Shown here: piece by piece, positions 1-8,043 of the stretch
Position numbering within the stretch: the first letter of the stretch is position 1
How the letters are laid out: each line of letters begins with the position of its first letter
Assembly: GCA_937902315.1 (NCBI GenBank)
Contig: CALGUG010000012.1
Coordinates: 248,001-312,000, forward strand
Length of the DNA: 64,000 nucleotides
DNA from: an uncultured Chloroflexales bacterium
Lineage (GTDB): Bacteria; Chloroflexota; Chloroflexia; Chloroflexales; Chloroflexaceae
Reading direction: 5' to 3'
Program-made: the position numbers and the translations under genes
Notes under the pieces: model-generated
Database searches by the model: none
What the model was told of the DNA's origin: nothing
Seen by the model: the letters and a program-made list of their open reading frames with translations, nothing else

Positions 1-814
1 GGCTCTGAATATCGCTGATGGCCGCGATCAGCTTGGCCGGGCCAGCGATATAGCCGAAGCGCCAGCCGGTCATCGCATAGGCCTTGGAGGCGCCGTTGAA
101 GATCAGGGTGCGGTCGGCGAATTCGGGCGCGACCTTCAGCCAGCGGCTGTAGGGCACATAGCTGATGTCGGCATAGATCTCGTCCGAGAAGATCAGAATG
201 TCGCGATCGCCCAATACGTCGGCCAGAGCGCGCAGCTCTTCGGCGCTATAGACCGATCCGGTCGGGTTCGAGGGCGAGTTCAGCAACAGCACTCGGGTGC
301 GATCGTTCAGGGCAGCACGCAACTGATCGGGCGTCACCTTAAAGCCAGTACTCTCGTCGGTCGAGATCACAACCGGCTTGCCGCCCGCCAGCTTGACCTG
401 CTCGTAGTAGCTGACCCAATAGGGGCCGGGGATAATCACCTCGTCGCCGTGATCGACGATCGCTTGGAAGGCGAAGTAAAGACCCTCTTTGGCACCCGTT
501 GTGGTCACAATCTGGTTAGGCGCATATTCGATGCCCTGCTCGTTTGAAACCCAAGCCGCCAGCGCTTTTTTGAGCTCTAGCAAACCACCATTGGGAGTAT
601 AGTGAGTTTTATTAGTGTTAATAGCATTGATAGCGGCCTCTTTGATCGGGGTGGGCGTATCAAAGTCGGGCTCGCCGATGCTAAACGAAATTACCGAAAT
701 GCCCTGCGCTTTCAAGCGGGCGACACGTGCTCCCATGCTGCCCGTGGCCGATGGTTCCAGTTGGGCCGCTCGTTGGCTCAACCGATAGCTACGATCTGGT
801 GTTCCGCTGCTCAC
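1..814 (-). CDS. Class I/II pyridoxal-phosphate aminotransferase (aspartate aminotransferase type), partial
   Basis: The minus-strand frame begins at a GTG (814-812) and runs off the left edge, so about 271 codons of a family usually near 390-400 residues are present. The translation begins VSSGTPDRSYRLSQRA and contains the fold-type I marks SFSIGEPDFDTP, HYTPNGG, NSPSNPTG (substrate/PLP-binding Asn) and NGASKAYAMTGWRFGY. In the last of these Lys244 (codon 83-85) is the residue expected to form the Schiff base with PLP. This is the motif set of the AspB-type (subgroup Ib) aspartate/prephenate aminotransferases, which transfer an amino group from aspartate or glutamate to a 2-oxoacid in the cytosol. 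The exact substrate cannot be told from motifs. The gene stands alone upstream of the glycosidase on the same strand. Confidence 0.9.
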   Translation of the reverse strand, partial: MSSGTPDRSYRLSQRAAQLEPSATGSMGARVARLKAQGISVISFSIGEPDFDTPTPIKEAAINAINTNKTHYTPNGGLLELKKALAAWVSNEQGIEYAPNQIVTTTGAKEGLYFAFQAIVDHGDEVIIPGPYWVSYYEQVKLAGGKPVVISTDESTGFKVTPDQLRAALNDRTRVLLLNSPSNPTGSVYSAEELRALADVLGDRDILIFSDEIYADISYVPYSRWLKVAPEFADRTLIFNGASKAYAMTGWRFGYIAGPAKLIAAISDIQS

Positions 815-923
815 GATAGTATCCTTTGTTGTAGGGAGTTCTGTTTAGGTTTATTTATACCATAGAAACGAGAAACGCTTCGACAGACAATCGCTATGAC
901 AATCGAGAAATCGGTCCAAAGAC

Positions 924-2024
924 CTAGGGCATGCCCTCGCCACGCGCATAGCGTTGAACCGCCAAATAAACCGCCTTGGGTGTTCCATCGGGCGAAACGA
1001 AGTTCCAATTGTCGGGGTAAGAGCGGGTCGAAAATGGAGTGCTGAACTGCCAGAGACAGATCGCCTCTAGCCAGGGGTAACGGCGGGCCCACTCGTAGGC
1101 TCCCACCGTCCAACGCACCCGATCGGCGGCGCTCACGGCTGCGCTCCAGCGCGGGTGGTCGTTCCAGCCGCCCTCGGTGATGATGATGCGCTTGTCAGCT
1201 CCGCCAAGCTCATCCAAAAGTTTGCGCACCAGCTCAATCCTGCGAAAGTTGACCTTTTCGGGTGCCGGTTCGGCTTCGGGCGGCTCCTTGCCGCCGTACA
1301 TATGCACGCCCCACATATCGAAATAGGGGCCAGCTTCGGCATCGAACAGCGAGGCGAGATACTGCATATCGTCCATACGGGTACGTCCGCCGTCGCTCTC
1401 CGAGCCGGGCGAGAGGTTGCCCGCGATAATGATCGCATCGGGCACAGCCTCCTTCACAATCGGATAGACCACTTTCAACAGGGCGGCGTAGGCACCCGGG
1501 TCGGGCGGGCGCGATCCCCATTCGAAGGCCAGATTCGGCTCGTTCCAGATGAGCAGATGGCGCACACCATAGGGCCGATAGCGCAGCGCGAATTCGCGCA
1601 CAAAGTTGGCGTAGTCGATATAGGCATCGGGGTCAATATAGCGGTCGGTCGTGCCGACGGGCCTGGCCCACTGCGGCACGATGTCGAGGCGCGCCACCAC
1701 AGTTAGGCCCTGACGACTGGCATGCTGAATAAACAGATCGGCGCCGAACCAGTCGTAGCCGTAGCGCGAACGGGGCTGAATATAGGCCCACGGGAAGAGC
1801 TCGACCACCCACTTGGCGCCCATCTCGCGCACCTGGCTGAGCGTGCGCTCGGTGTAAGCCTCGTCGCCATAACCGTTCAGACGGGTATGTACTCCGATCA
1901 AGGGGTTGATCGTTTCGACCTGTTGCTGCTCTGGCAGATGGAGCTGATAGGGCCAGCGCAATTCTGCAAACTGCACAGCCAAAAGCAGCGCAGCGCAGAT
2001 CAGCAGGCCAGCTTTGCGGTACAC
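924..2024 (-). CDS. Secreted/membrane-anchored clan GH-A glycoside hydrolase (GH39/GH5-like)
   Basis: 366 residues. An N-terminal hydrophobic stretch (residues 5-20) looks like a signal peptide or anchor. The body is a (beta/alpha)8-type glycosidase: LLIWNEPN places the acid/base Glu at 162 and RIIITEGGW places the nucleophile Glu at 284, the arrangement of clan A retaining glycosidases. Other aromatic patches (ELFPWAYIQP, FDMWGVHMYGG) fit a sugar-binding cleft. It is probably active on an extracellular beta-linked polysaccharide, but the substrate cannot be named. It starts 6 bp after the stop of the CNNM gene on the same strand, so the two are probably co-transcribed. Confidence 0.75.
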   Translation of the reverse strand: MYRKAGLLICAALLLAVQFAELRWPYQLHLPEQQQVETINPLIGVHTRLNGYGDEAYTERTLSQVREMGAKWVVELFPWAYIQPRSRYGYDWFGADLFIQHASRQGLTVVARLDIVPQWARPVGTTDRYIDPDAYIDYANFVREFALRYRPYGVRHLLIWNEPNLAFEWGSRPPDPGAYAALLKVVYPIVKEAVPDAIIIAGNLSPGSESDGGRTRMDDMQYLASLFDAEAGPYFDMWGVHMYGGKEPPEAEPAPEKVNFRRIELVRKLLDELGGADKRIIITEGGWNDHPRWSAAVSAADRVRWTVGAYEWARRYPWLEAICLWQFSTPFSTRSYPDNWNFVSPDGTPKAVYLAVQRYARGEGMP

Positions 2025-2030
2025 GGCAGT

Positions 2031-3374
2031 CTAACTCTCTTTCCGAATCTCGACCTTAGCGATGCGCGGGCCTTGCATCTCGCTAACCACAAAGGTTAAG
2101 TCGCGATAAGAGACTTGGTCGCCAACTTCAGGCAAGCGCCCCAAGGTCTCGAGAATAAAGCCCGCTAATGTCTCGTATTCGCCCTTAGGAAGTACAATAC
2201 CCAACTCCTCATCGAGCTCGTCGATCCTGATCTGACCTTCCACCAAGGTGCTGGTATCGGTGATGGTATAGAGCGCCTCTTCCTCGATCTCATAATCATC
2301 TTGCAGGTCGCCCACGATCTCTTCGATCAGGTTTTCAAGCGTAACCAAACCAGCCACACCGCCATATTCGTCGATCAAAATCGCCATACGGCGACGGGCA
2401 GCGCGCATCTCTTGCATCAGGGCGCCGATCTGCTTGCTTTCGGGCGTATAGATCACCTCACGCACCAAGGGAGCGATCGATTGCGAAAGGTCGACATTGT
2501 CGTTCCGCAATAAGATCACCAGATCTTTAACCGATACCACACCTTGGATGTCGTCGATACCGTTAGGCCCTACCACCGGATAGCGAGTATGGCGATGTTG
2601 CGAATAGAGTTCCAAAAAGCCCTCTAAGCTCTCGTTATAGGCGATTGTCACCATCTCGCGGCGCGGCACCATCACTTGGTAGGCCGGACGCTCGGCAAAC
2701 GAGAGCACATTGGTCAGCATCGCTTCTGCCTCTTGGTCGATATGGCCCGCTTCGGCGCTCTGCTCGACCAGCATACGCAGTTCATAGGCCGAGTGAACCT
2801 TGCCATGGCCTCCTTGGCTCTCTTGCACACCAAACAGACCCAGCACTACGTCGGTGGCCCAGTTGAGGAAGTGGATCAACGGCGCGAACAGGGTATTAAA
2901 CCAAGCAAGCGGCTGGGTGATGAAGAGAGCGACCTGCTCGGGCGAGCGGATAGCAAACACTTTAGGGGCCTGTTCGCCGAGTACGATATGTAAGGTCGTG
3001 ATGATAAAGAACGAAACAGCGACGCCGATCGCATGGCTAACAACACTTGCGATCTCGTCGCTGACGCTCAAACTACCTAAAAATGTATCGACGACATAGA
3101 CAATCGGTGGCTCTACCAAATGGGCAATCGCTGCCTCGCCGATCCAGCCCAACGCAAGGCTCGCCAAGGTGATGCCGAGTTGGGCCGCCGCAATATAGCG
3201 ATCAAGGTCGTCGATCATTTTCCGCGTAACTAAGGCGATAGTGTTACCTTGTTCGGCTAATTGATCAAAATAGGTGCGGCGTGCGCCTACCAAAGCAAAT
3301 TCTGCTGCAACAAAAAAGCCGTTCAAGAGAACCAAAATAAATACCGCCACTAACTGCCAAAGGGTATTCACCAC
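2031..3374 (-). CDS. CNNM/CorC-HlyC family membrane protein with CBS domains (hemolysin-like)
   Basis: 447 residues beginning at tandem GTG GTG codons; the sequence AAGGAAG lies 8-9 bases upstream. Order of parts: N-terminal CNNM (DUF21) transmembrane domain with three or four helices (residues about 1-190, including LNGFFVAAEFALVGARRT and IVLGEQAPKVFAIRSPEQ), a CBS pair (about 215-345, with VMVPRREMVTIAYNES and VVSVKDLVILLRN), and a CorC_HlyC C-terminal domain (about 360-447). The family is linked to divalent cation (Mg2+/Co2+) export or homeostasis; the 'hemolysin' name is historical. It is followed after 6 bp by the glycosidase gene. Confidence 0.9.
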   Translation of the reverse strand: MVNTLWQLVAVFILVLLNGFFVAAEFALVGARRTYFDQLAEQGNTIALVTRKMIDDLDRYIAAAQLGITLASLALGWIGEAAIAHLVEPPIVYVVDTFLGSLSVSDEIASVVSHAIGVAVSFFIITTLHIVLGEQAPKVFAIRSPEQVALFITQPLAWFNTLFAPLIHFLNWATDVVLGLFGVQESQGGHGKVHSAYELRMLVEQSAEAGHIDQEAEAMLTNVLSFAERPAYQVMVPRREMVTIAYNESLEGFLELYSQHRHTRYPVVGPNGIDDIQGVVSVKDLVILLRNDNVDLSQSIAPLVREVIYTPESKQIGALMQEMRAARRRMAILIDEYGGVAGLVTLENLIEEIVGDLQDDYEIEEEALYTITDTSTLVEGQIRIDELDEELGIVLPKGEYETLAGFILETLGRLPEVGDQVSYRDLTFVVSEMQGPRIAKVEIRKES

Positions 3375-3559
3375 AATAGTCTTCCTTATATCAAACGTGA
3401 TATCGGTTGGAACGGAGTATGGGTATAACGTAAGAATATACGACCTTATATAACGTATCTCATAAACTATTGCATTAACGAACAGTTAAGAGGTTTGCTT
3501 AGGCAGAACGCCTTCCAATGTTATAACATATATCATACATAAGACTGTCAGCTAACAGC
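3375..3559. other. AT-rich intergenic stretch
   Basis: AT-rich DNA between the CNNM start and the tRNA promoter, presumably holding the minus-strand promoter for the CNNM-glycosidase pair. I see no convincing gene and no clear sigma-70 hexamer pair for that direction. Confidence 0.4.
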
Positions 3560-3588
3560 TTGCATCAGAAGCGATCACATGGTACTAT
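3560..3588 (+). promoter_or_regulatory. Sigma-70 type promoter of the tRNA gene
   Basis: TTGCAT (3560-3565) and TACTAT (3583-3588) are separated by 17 bases. Transcription is expected to begin near 3595, just before the mature tRNA 5' end at 3600. Confidence 0.55.
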
Positions 3589-3599
3589 ATGTGGCGGAC

Positions 3600-3674
3600 G
3601 GGCCGCTAGCTCAATGGCAGAGCGCGTCGCTCATAACGACTTGGTTCCAGGTTCGAATCCTGGGCGGCCCACCA
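3600..3674 (+). tRNA. tRNA with CAT anticodon (Met or lysidine-modified Ile2)
   Basis: A complete cloverleaf with encoded CCA. Acceptor arm GGGCCGC (3600-3606) pairs with GCGGCCC (3664-3670), followed by A and CCA (3672-3674). The D stem is GCTC/GAGC (3609-3612, 3620-3623). The anticodon loop CTCATAA (3630-3636) gives anticodon CAT at 3632-3634. The T stem is CCAGG/CCTGG around TTCGAAT. The first anticodon-stem pair (C3625-U3641) is mismatched. It lacks the three G-C pairs of an initiator anticodon stem. The CTCATAAC loop context also occurs in tRNA-Ile2 species read after lysidine modification, so elongator Met and Ile2 cannot be separated here. Confidence 0.93.
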
Positions 3675-3767
3675 CTCTATCTCCTTTGATCTATTCTCCT
3701 TCTCCTGTTAAACCGACTGATAACGATTCAGGTTTCTCGCGTTTGAGCAAACCTTTTTTTGTGCCTT

Positions 3768-3796
3768 TCGACAGTGCTCTCATGCTCGGCTATAAT
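3768..3796 (+). promoter_or_regulatory. Strong sigma-70 promoter upstream of the structured region
   Basis: TCGACA (3768-3773) and a perfect TATAAT (3791-3796) with a 17-base spacer. Transcription would begin near 3803. No reading frame with a ribosome site follows for 450 bases, so the promoter most likely drives a non-coding RNA. Confidence 0.6.
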
Positions 3797-3802
3797 GAAA
3801 AG

Positions 3803-4058
3803 AGCAGTCTCTCACTCATGAGCACATGACGCCGCCTCGCCCAATATGTGGCAAGCATACTTGCTTTCTAGATAGCGATAGGTGGGCTTTTGAAATAGCT
3901 CGGTCACCTCAGCCCTGCATACGCTACTAGAGGCTTCTTAATCGTATATAGTGCAAGGGTCGCACATCGACCACGGTCGGAAACTCGGCCGTGGCCTGGG
4001 TCAACCCTTGCAGGGAACAATTCAAGACCGAGCTATCGATCTCGGTAGGCGACTATCA
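3803..4058 (+). ncRNA. Candidate structured non-coding RNA (family unknown; 6S-like layout possible)
   Basis: Downstream of a consensus promoter the sequence folds repeatedly on itself. An 11-bp closing stem pairs ATAGCTCGGTC (3895-3905) with GACCGAGCTAT (4026-4036). An 8-bp stem pairs GCAAGGGT (3953-3960) with ACCCTTGC (4004-4011). A tip hairpin CCACGG/CCGTGG lies inside it (3971-3994). A 5' hairpin GCAAG-CATA-CTTGC sits at 3851-3864. CCCTGCA (3913-3919) can alternatively pair with TGCAGGG (4009-4015), which suggests two mutually exclusive folds. I found no rnpB, tmRNA or SRP signature (no GGAAGCAGC, no tRNA-like ends). A 6S-type RNA with a long arm and a large 5' bulge is one possibility. 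The ends are approximate; the 3' limit is set by the repeat starting at 4059. Confidence 0.45.
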
Positions 4059-4178
4059 ATACCAAGATCCGGCTGATCACTTTGTGTTTTTGGCTTTCGG
4101 CAGAGTGGAACCTGTCTCTTTTTCCTTTCCCCGTTTCACGTGTTGCAAAAGAGACTAGCCTTTAAGCGGATTTGGTAT
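4059..4178 (+). repeat. MITE-like repeat, family B (copy 1)
   Basis: Bounded by ATACCAAGATCCG (4059-4071) and CGGATTTGGTAT (4167-4178), i.e. inverted ends with TA at each border. It contains the family sequence TTTTTGGCTTTCGGCAGAGT, and an internal 9-bp perfect stem GTCTCTTTT (4114-4122)/AAAAGAGAC (4147-4155). Confidence 0.7.
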
Positions 4179-4254
4179 GAAGAGCTGCAAAAGCTAATAA
4201 TTCTCAGGAATTCGGCCTAGCTACGGGGTAGATACAATCTTAAGGATAGCTGTT

Positions 4255-5319
4255 ATGCACTCCACCATCGCTACAATTACCGACGACTTCGTCCTCTATC
4301 GCAGCTTAGAGCCCTGCGACCCACGTCTACCGGGCCTCGCTGCGCTCCGCGAGCAGTTAGGCCTCGCGCCACACAGTTTGCCGCGCAAGCGCCATAGCGA
4401 CTACGCCCGTGTAGTGCTTGCGATCATCGAGGCCGCCCGCAAGCTCCACAATCTCGGGCCTGCCAGCTGCTTCATTGTGGTCGGCGATACCGAAAACGAC
4501 CGTCAGTTTACCGAAAACCTGCGCTCCGTCAGTGGTTTGCCGACCCTTGGGTTTATCGCTGCCGACAGCGATGAAGCGCCCTCGCTCACTTGGAAGGGCG
4601 ACACCGCCAGCGCCAATCGTTGGCACCTGATCGACGAATTTATGGCTGAGGCGCCTCGACGCGGCATAGAGATCGGTCCGGGCCTTGTAGCCTTGTTCGA
4701 CATCGACAAAACCTTGTTAGGCCCTCGAGGTCGCAATGACCCACTGATCAATGGAGCACGCCTGATGGGCGGTCGCGCAGTGGGCAAACGACTGTTAGGC
4801 GATGCTCTCGATCTCGATCGGCTTGATCACACCTATCGCAGCCTCTGCCAAAGCAGCATGCATCCCTTCACGCTCGATAACCAAGATATTGTGGTGTATA
4901 CTTCACTCTTGATCTGTAGCGATCTGGTTAGCCTTGAAGAGATCGCCGCACGCGCTCAACAGCAGCCAGTCGCCGATTTCGCCAGCTTATTGGCAGAAAC
5001 GGCCGATCGCCTGCCAGAAGCTCTGCGCGAAATACACGCCATGGTGCAGGCCGCTGTCGCCCAGGGCGATCCGACTGCCTTTAAGGCCTTCCGACACGAA
5101 GAGTTCCGCTACATGGTCGAGATTATGCGTAACGATCAATTGACGCTCTGTGGCGAATTGTTAGCGCTAGGAGAACAGCTGCGCGCCGCTGGAGCGATCT
5201 GTATGGCTGCTTCCGATAAGCCAGGTGAAGCCTCCTTGCCCTCGCCAGAGCAGGCCGCTGAAGGGCTCTTGCCCTTGCATCGCACTCCAGCCTTGGTCAG
5301 CTTCGCCCCTTCGCGTTAG
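4255..5319 (+). CDS. HAD-superfamily-like protein with unusual motif order
   Basis: 354 residues. A weak AAGGA site lies about 8 bases before the ATG. The clearest motif is GLVALFDIDKTLLGPRGRN (about residues 145-163), a HAD motif I (DxDxT) normally found at the N-terminus of phosphatases and phosphomutases. Earlier, at about residues 73-83, CFIVVGDTENDRQ resembles HAD motif IV (GDxxxD), which normally lies at the C-terminal end. The protein therefore looks like a permuted or two-part HAD module, followed by a helical C-terminal half. No substrate can be inferred. It is followed after 27 bp by the APH-like pseudokinase, then pgl and scpB, suggesting one transcription unit. Confidence 0.55.
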   Translation: MHSTIATITDDFVLYRSLEPCDPRLPGLAALREQLGLAPHSLPRKRHSDYARVVLAIIEAARKLHNLGPASCFIVVGDTENDRQFTENLRSVSGLPTLGFIAADSDEAPSLTWKGDTASANRWHLIDEFMAEAPRRGIEIGPGLVALFDIDKTLLGPRGRNDPLINGARLMGGRAVGKRLLGDALDLDRLDHTYRSLCQSSMHPFTLDNQDIVVYTSLLICSDLVSLEEIAARAQQQPVADFASLLAETADRLPEALREIHAMVQAAVAQGDPTAFKAFRHEEFRYMVEIMRNDQLTLCGELLALGEQLRAAGAICMAASDKPGEASLPSPEQAAEGLLPLHRTPALVSFAPSR

Positions 5320-5346
5320 GCCAACTAGAAAGTATTTGAGTCTGGT

Positions 5347-6396
5347 ATGTTTGCTGATTCGAGCTTATTCGACGCCCTTAATCGGGACGATATCACCGAA
5401 GATGATTCGCGCTATTCTGCAGAGATCTGGCGACGTGTCTTACGTCATTTAGGCGACTATACCGCCTACATCGTGCGCCAGCTCAATCTGCTTCCCCGAG
5501 AGGTCCGTCTGCTCGAAGAGACGCCCAACTATGTGGCTGTGCGCGTCAGCACCACCCAAGAACACCTGATCTTCCGCTTCGCACCAGAAGGCGACTTCAG
5601 CTCCGAGGTCTACTACAACCGCGTTATGCGCAGGCTCTTTATCCCGGCCCCCCAAGTGATCCAATACGATCCTTCAAAAAGCCATGTACCCTGTCCCTAT
5701 CTAGTAGAGAGCTATATCGGCGGTCGCAAGGCCGATCAGATCGAAGAAGAGGAACGTCTCTGGGCGGGCGCGCGTCAGTTAGGCCGCACATTACGCCGCA
5801 TACACCGTAATCCTAGCCCGGGCTTCGGCTACCCACTCTCACAAGATCGCTGGTCGCACCAGAGCTGGCGTAGCGCACTTGCCACACTCTTTAGCACATC
5901 AGGAGCGGCTATCTACGCACCCTTACTGCTTACAGAAGAGCAATGGGCCCGTTTCAAAGCGGCTACGCTCGAGAGCCCGCTGCTCGATATCGATCAAGCC
6001 CGTTTGATCCACGGCGCTATAAAACCCGCCTCGTTAGTCTGCACTCCCGGCGAGCATGTCCAGTTCCAAGCGCTTTTGCAGCCCGGCCCGCTGATCGGCG
6101 GCGATCCGCTCTTCGATCTGGCCTGTGGCCTGCTACCCACCCATCCCCAAGCGTTTCGCTCGGGCCTCTTAGAGGGCTACTGCGCATTGAGTCCGCTGAC
6201 AGAAGCAGAGGAGCAGCGTCTCGATCGATTGAATCTGTTTGTGCGTTTTAGCGAAGCCTGTCGTCAGTATGCCTACGGCCTCGATCACAGCGTCTTGCTG
6301 GCAAGCACGCTCGCAGGTTTAGAGCGCTACCCGCTTGCTCAAACACAAGCTTCAGAAGAGCAAGACAGCCAAGCTGGTGCCTCGCACATACCTTAG
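5347..6396 (+). CDS. Aminoglycoside phosphotransferase-fold protein with degenerate active site (pseudokinase-like)
   Basis: 349 residues with the APH/choline kinase layout: N-lobe (VAVRVSTTQEHLIFRF, a conserved-type Glu in SSEVYYNRVMRRL), a hinge-like PYLVESYIGG, and a C-lobe. The catalytic loop HGDxxxxN reads HGAIKPAS, so both the catalytic Asp and the Mg-binding Asn are replaced. The usual D-(W/F)-E before GDPxxDLA reads QPGPLIGGDPLFDLA. Three key residues are thus absent while the fold-defining GDPLFDLA remains. It is probably a non-catalytic scaffold or ligand-binding pseudokinase; a diverged kinase using other residues cannot be excluded. It sits between the HAD-like gene and pgl (23 bp to pgl). 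Confidence 0.65.
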   Translation: MFADSSLFDALNRDDITEDDSRYSAEIWRRVLRHLGDYTAYIVRQLNLLPREVRLLEETPNYVAVRVSTTQEHLIFRFAPEGDFSSEVYYNRVMRRLFIPAPQVIQYDPSKSHVPCPYLVESYIGGRKADQIEEEERLWAGARQLGRTLRRIHRNPSPGFGYPLSQDRWSHQSWRSALATLFSTSGAAIYAPLLLTEEQWARFKAATLESPLLDIDQARLIHGAIKPASLVCTPGEHVQFQALLQPGPLIGGDPLFDLACGLLPTHPQAFRSGLLEGYCALSPLTEAEEQRLDRLNLFVRFSEACRQYAYGLDHSVLLASTLAGLERYPLAQTQASEEQDSQAGASHIP

Positions 6397-6419
6397 GCCG
6401 ATGGATGTAGGAGAAAACA

Positions 6420-7145
6420 ATGTTTGAGATTCTGAGCGATAAATCAGCGGTGCAAGCAGCGGCAGCGAAACGTGTACTAGCTGCCGCACAAAGCGCAATC
6501 GCCCAACGTGGTCGTTTCAGCTTCGTCTTGTCGGGCGGCAGCACCCCGGGCGGGCTCTTCGAGCTGTTGGCACAAGCTCCCTACCGCGACGAGATCGACT
6601 GGAGCAAAGTGTATGTTTTCTGGGGCGACGAGCGCTACGTCTTGCTCGACCACCCCGATAGCTGCTACCTACTAGCTTACGAAACCTTGCTCAGCAAAGT
6701 CGAAATTCCCTTCGACAATATTCTACCCTTCGCAACCCACCTCGAAGATCCGGCCGAGGCGGCCCAACGCTATAGCGACGACCTGCGTGCCTTCTTCGGC
6801 GACCAAGAGCCACGCTTCGACTTAGTATTGCTGGGTATGGGCCCAGACGGCCACACCGCCTCACTCTTCCCGGGCCATAGTAGCCTCCAGGCCGATCCAA
6901 ACACCTGGGTGATCGTCGAACCCGACTCGCCCAAACCGCCGCCCCTACGCCTCTCGCTGACGCTGCCGCTCTTCAACCAAGCGCGCGAAGTACTCTTCTT
7001 GGTGACGGGCAGCGACAAAGCTGACGCCTTGGCCGAGATCAAGCGTGGCGGCTCCAGCTTACCAGCCGCTCTGGTGCAGCCCAAGCAAGGCGAACTGGTC
7101 TGGTTGGTCGATCAAGCGGCAGCAAGCAAATTCAACGCTTCATAA
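6420..7145 (+). CDS. pgl: 6-phosphogluconolactonase
   Basis: 241 residues, the usual size for the SugP/DevB type. It hydrolyses 6-phosphoglucono-delta-lactone to 6-phosphogluconate in the oxidative pentose phosphate pathway (cytosol). Visible marks are FVLSGGSTPGGLFELL near residue 38, VYVFWGDERYVLLDHPDS, and the phosphosugar-binding LLGMGPDGHTASLFPG. A GGAG-type ribosome site (GTAGGAG) precedes the ATG. The gene follows the pseudokinase closely. No zwf or gnd is seen in the window. Confidence 0.95.
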   Translation: MFEILSDKSAVQAAAAKRVLAAAQSAIAQRGRFSFVLSGGSTPGGLFELLAQAPYRDEIDWSKVYVFWGDERYVLLDHPDSCYLLAYETLLSKVEIPFDNILPFATHLEDPAEAAQRYSDDLRAFFGDQEPRFDLVLLGMGPDGHTASLFPGHSSLQADPNTWVIVEPDSPKPPPLRLSLTLPLFNQAREVLFLVTGSDKADALAEIKRGGSSLPAALVQPKQGELVWLVDQAAASKFNAS

Positions 7146-7190
7146 CCACAATTCGGCCTACCACAAGCTTCTCTATTCTGTGATACTATT

Positions 7191-7227
7191 ATCTGTCGAT
7201 GCTTCTCAAACAGGGGCATCGACAGAT
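7191..7227. repeat. Perfect 12-bp inverted repeat between pgl and scpB
   Basis: ATCTGTCGATGC (7191-7202) and GCATCGACAGAT (7216-7227) with a 13-base loop. No T-run follows on the plus strand, so it is not an ordinary terminator. It lies just upstream of the extended -10 in front of scpB, a position suited to an operator or RNA-processing site. Confidence 0.5.
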
Positions 7228-7247
7228 ACCATGAATCGCGCAAGTTA

Positions 7248-7256
7248 TGTTACAAT
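7248..7256 (+). promoter_or_regulatory. Extended -10 promoter element for scpB
   Basis: TGT-TACAAT (7248-7256) is an extended -10 element. No -35 is apparent. Its last base is seven bases before the ATG at 7264, so a transcript starting here would have almost no leader. Confidence 0.35.
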
Positions 7257-7263
7257 CGTGCTA

Positions 7264-7923
7264 ATGAGTAGTCATAACGACGAACTTACACAATCGGCTC
7301 TACTCTCGTCGGAAGAATTAGGCCCAGCAGCGCTGAGCCGCGCTCAACTGATAGAGAGCATTCTGTTTGTCGCTTCCGAAGCTGTCACAATCACGCAACT
7401 GGCAAAAGCACTCGAATGCACGCCAGCTCAAGTCGAGTCAGCGCTGACCGAATTGCAGGCCAGCTATCAACAACGTGGCATCCGCCTTCAACGTACTGGC
7501 GACCAAGTTCAACTTGTAACCGCACCCGAGGCTGCTAGCGTCGTTGGGCGCTTTCTTGGCGTCGAACGAAGCGCTCGGCTCTCGAACGCCGCCCTCGAAG
7601 TGCTGGCGATCATCGCCTATCGTCAACCGCTTACCAAAGCACAGATCGAAGCGATTCGTGGTGTCGATAGCAGCAGTGCGCTGCGCATGTTGTTGACGCG
7701 CGAACTCATTAGCGAACAAGGTCGTTTGGAAACTGCCGGAAGACCGATTCTATACGGCACAACGCCGCTCTTCCTACAGCAATTTGGCCTTACCAGCCTT
7801 GCAGAGTTGCCAACGATCGAAGGTTTGACAGGCTTGGCACCACAAAGCGAAAACGGGGCCACTCAGCCTGCAGGCGACCAAGCAGATAGACCAACTTCAA
7901 TGTCAGCTACAGAGACACTATAA
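7264..7923 (+). CDS. scpB: Segregation and condensation protein B
   Basis: 219 residues from ATG 7264. A longer frame open from 7045 overlaps pgl and lacks homology-like sequence, so the internal start is preferred. ScpB is a two-winged-helix protein of the SMC-ScpAB condensin, which organises and segregates the chromosome. Typical sequence is seen in LIESILFVASEAVTITQLAKAL, AALEVLAIIAYRQPLTKAQIEAIRGVDSS and LLTRELISEQGRLETAGRPILYGTT. No scpA is next to it, although the two are often adjacent. It lies just upstream of the origin/dnaA region. The last ~30 residues are low-complexity and polar. Confidence 0.92.
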   Translation: MSSHNDELTQSALLSSEELGPAALSRAQLIESILFVASEAVTITQLAKALECTPAQVESALTELQASYQQRGIRLQRTGDQVQLVTAPEAASVVGRFLGVERSARLSNAALEVLAIIAYRQPLTKAQIEAIRGVDSSSALRMLLTRELISEQGRLETAGRPILYGTTPLFLQQFGLTSLAELPTIEGLTGLAPQSENGATQPAGDQADRPTSMSATETL

Positions 7924-8043
7924 GCTTGAAATCTGCACAAAACAGTTGGCCCGTGGAGCGATTTGAAAAAGGAAATAGCAGGTGTGATTGCGATCAGCCC
8001 AAACTGATGAACGAGCATCGAAGCTCAGATTTGATACACACTA

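Noticed and set aside
3951..4015. SRP or RNase P RNA
   Set aside because: No GGAAGCAGC-type SRP tip and no GAGGAAAGTCC-type RNase P core could be found.
7045..7263. Longer ScpB start overlapping pgl
   Set aside because: The extra 73 residues are out-of-frame pgl sequence plus intergenic DNA; ScpB homology begins at ATG 7264.
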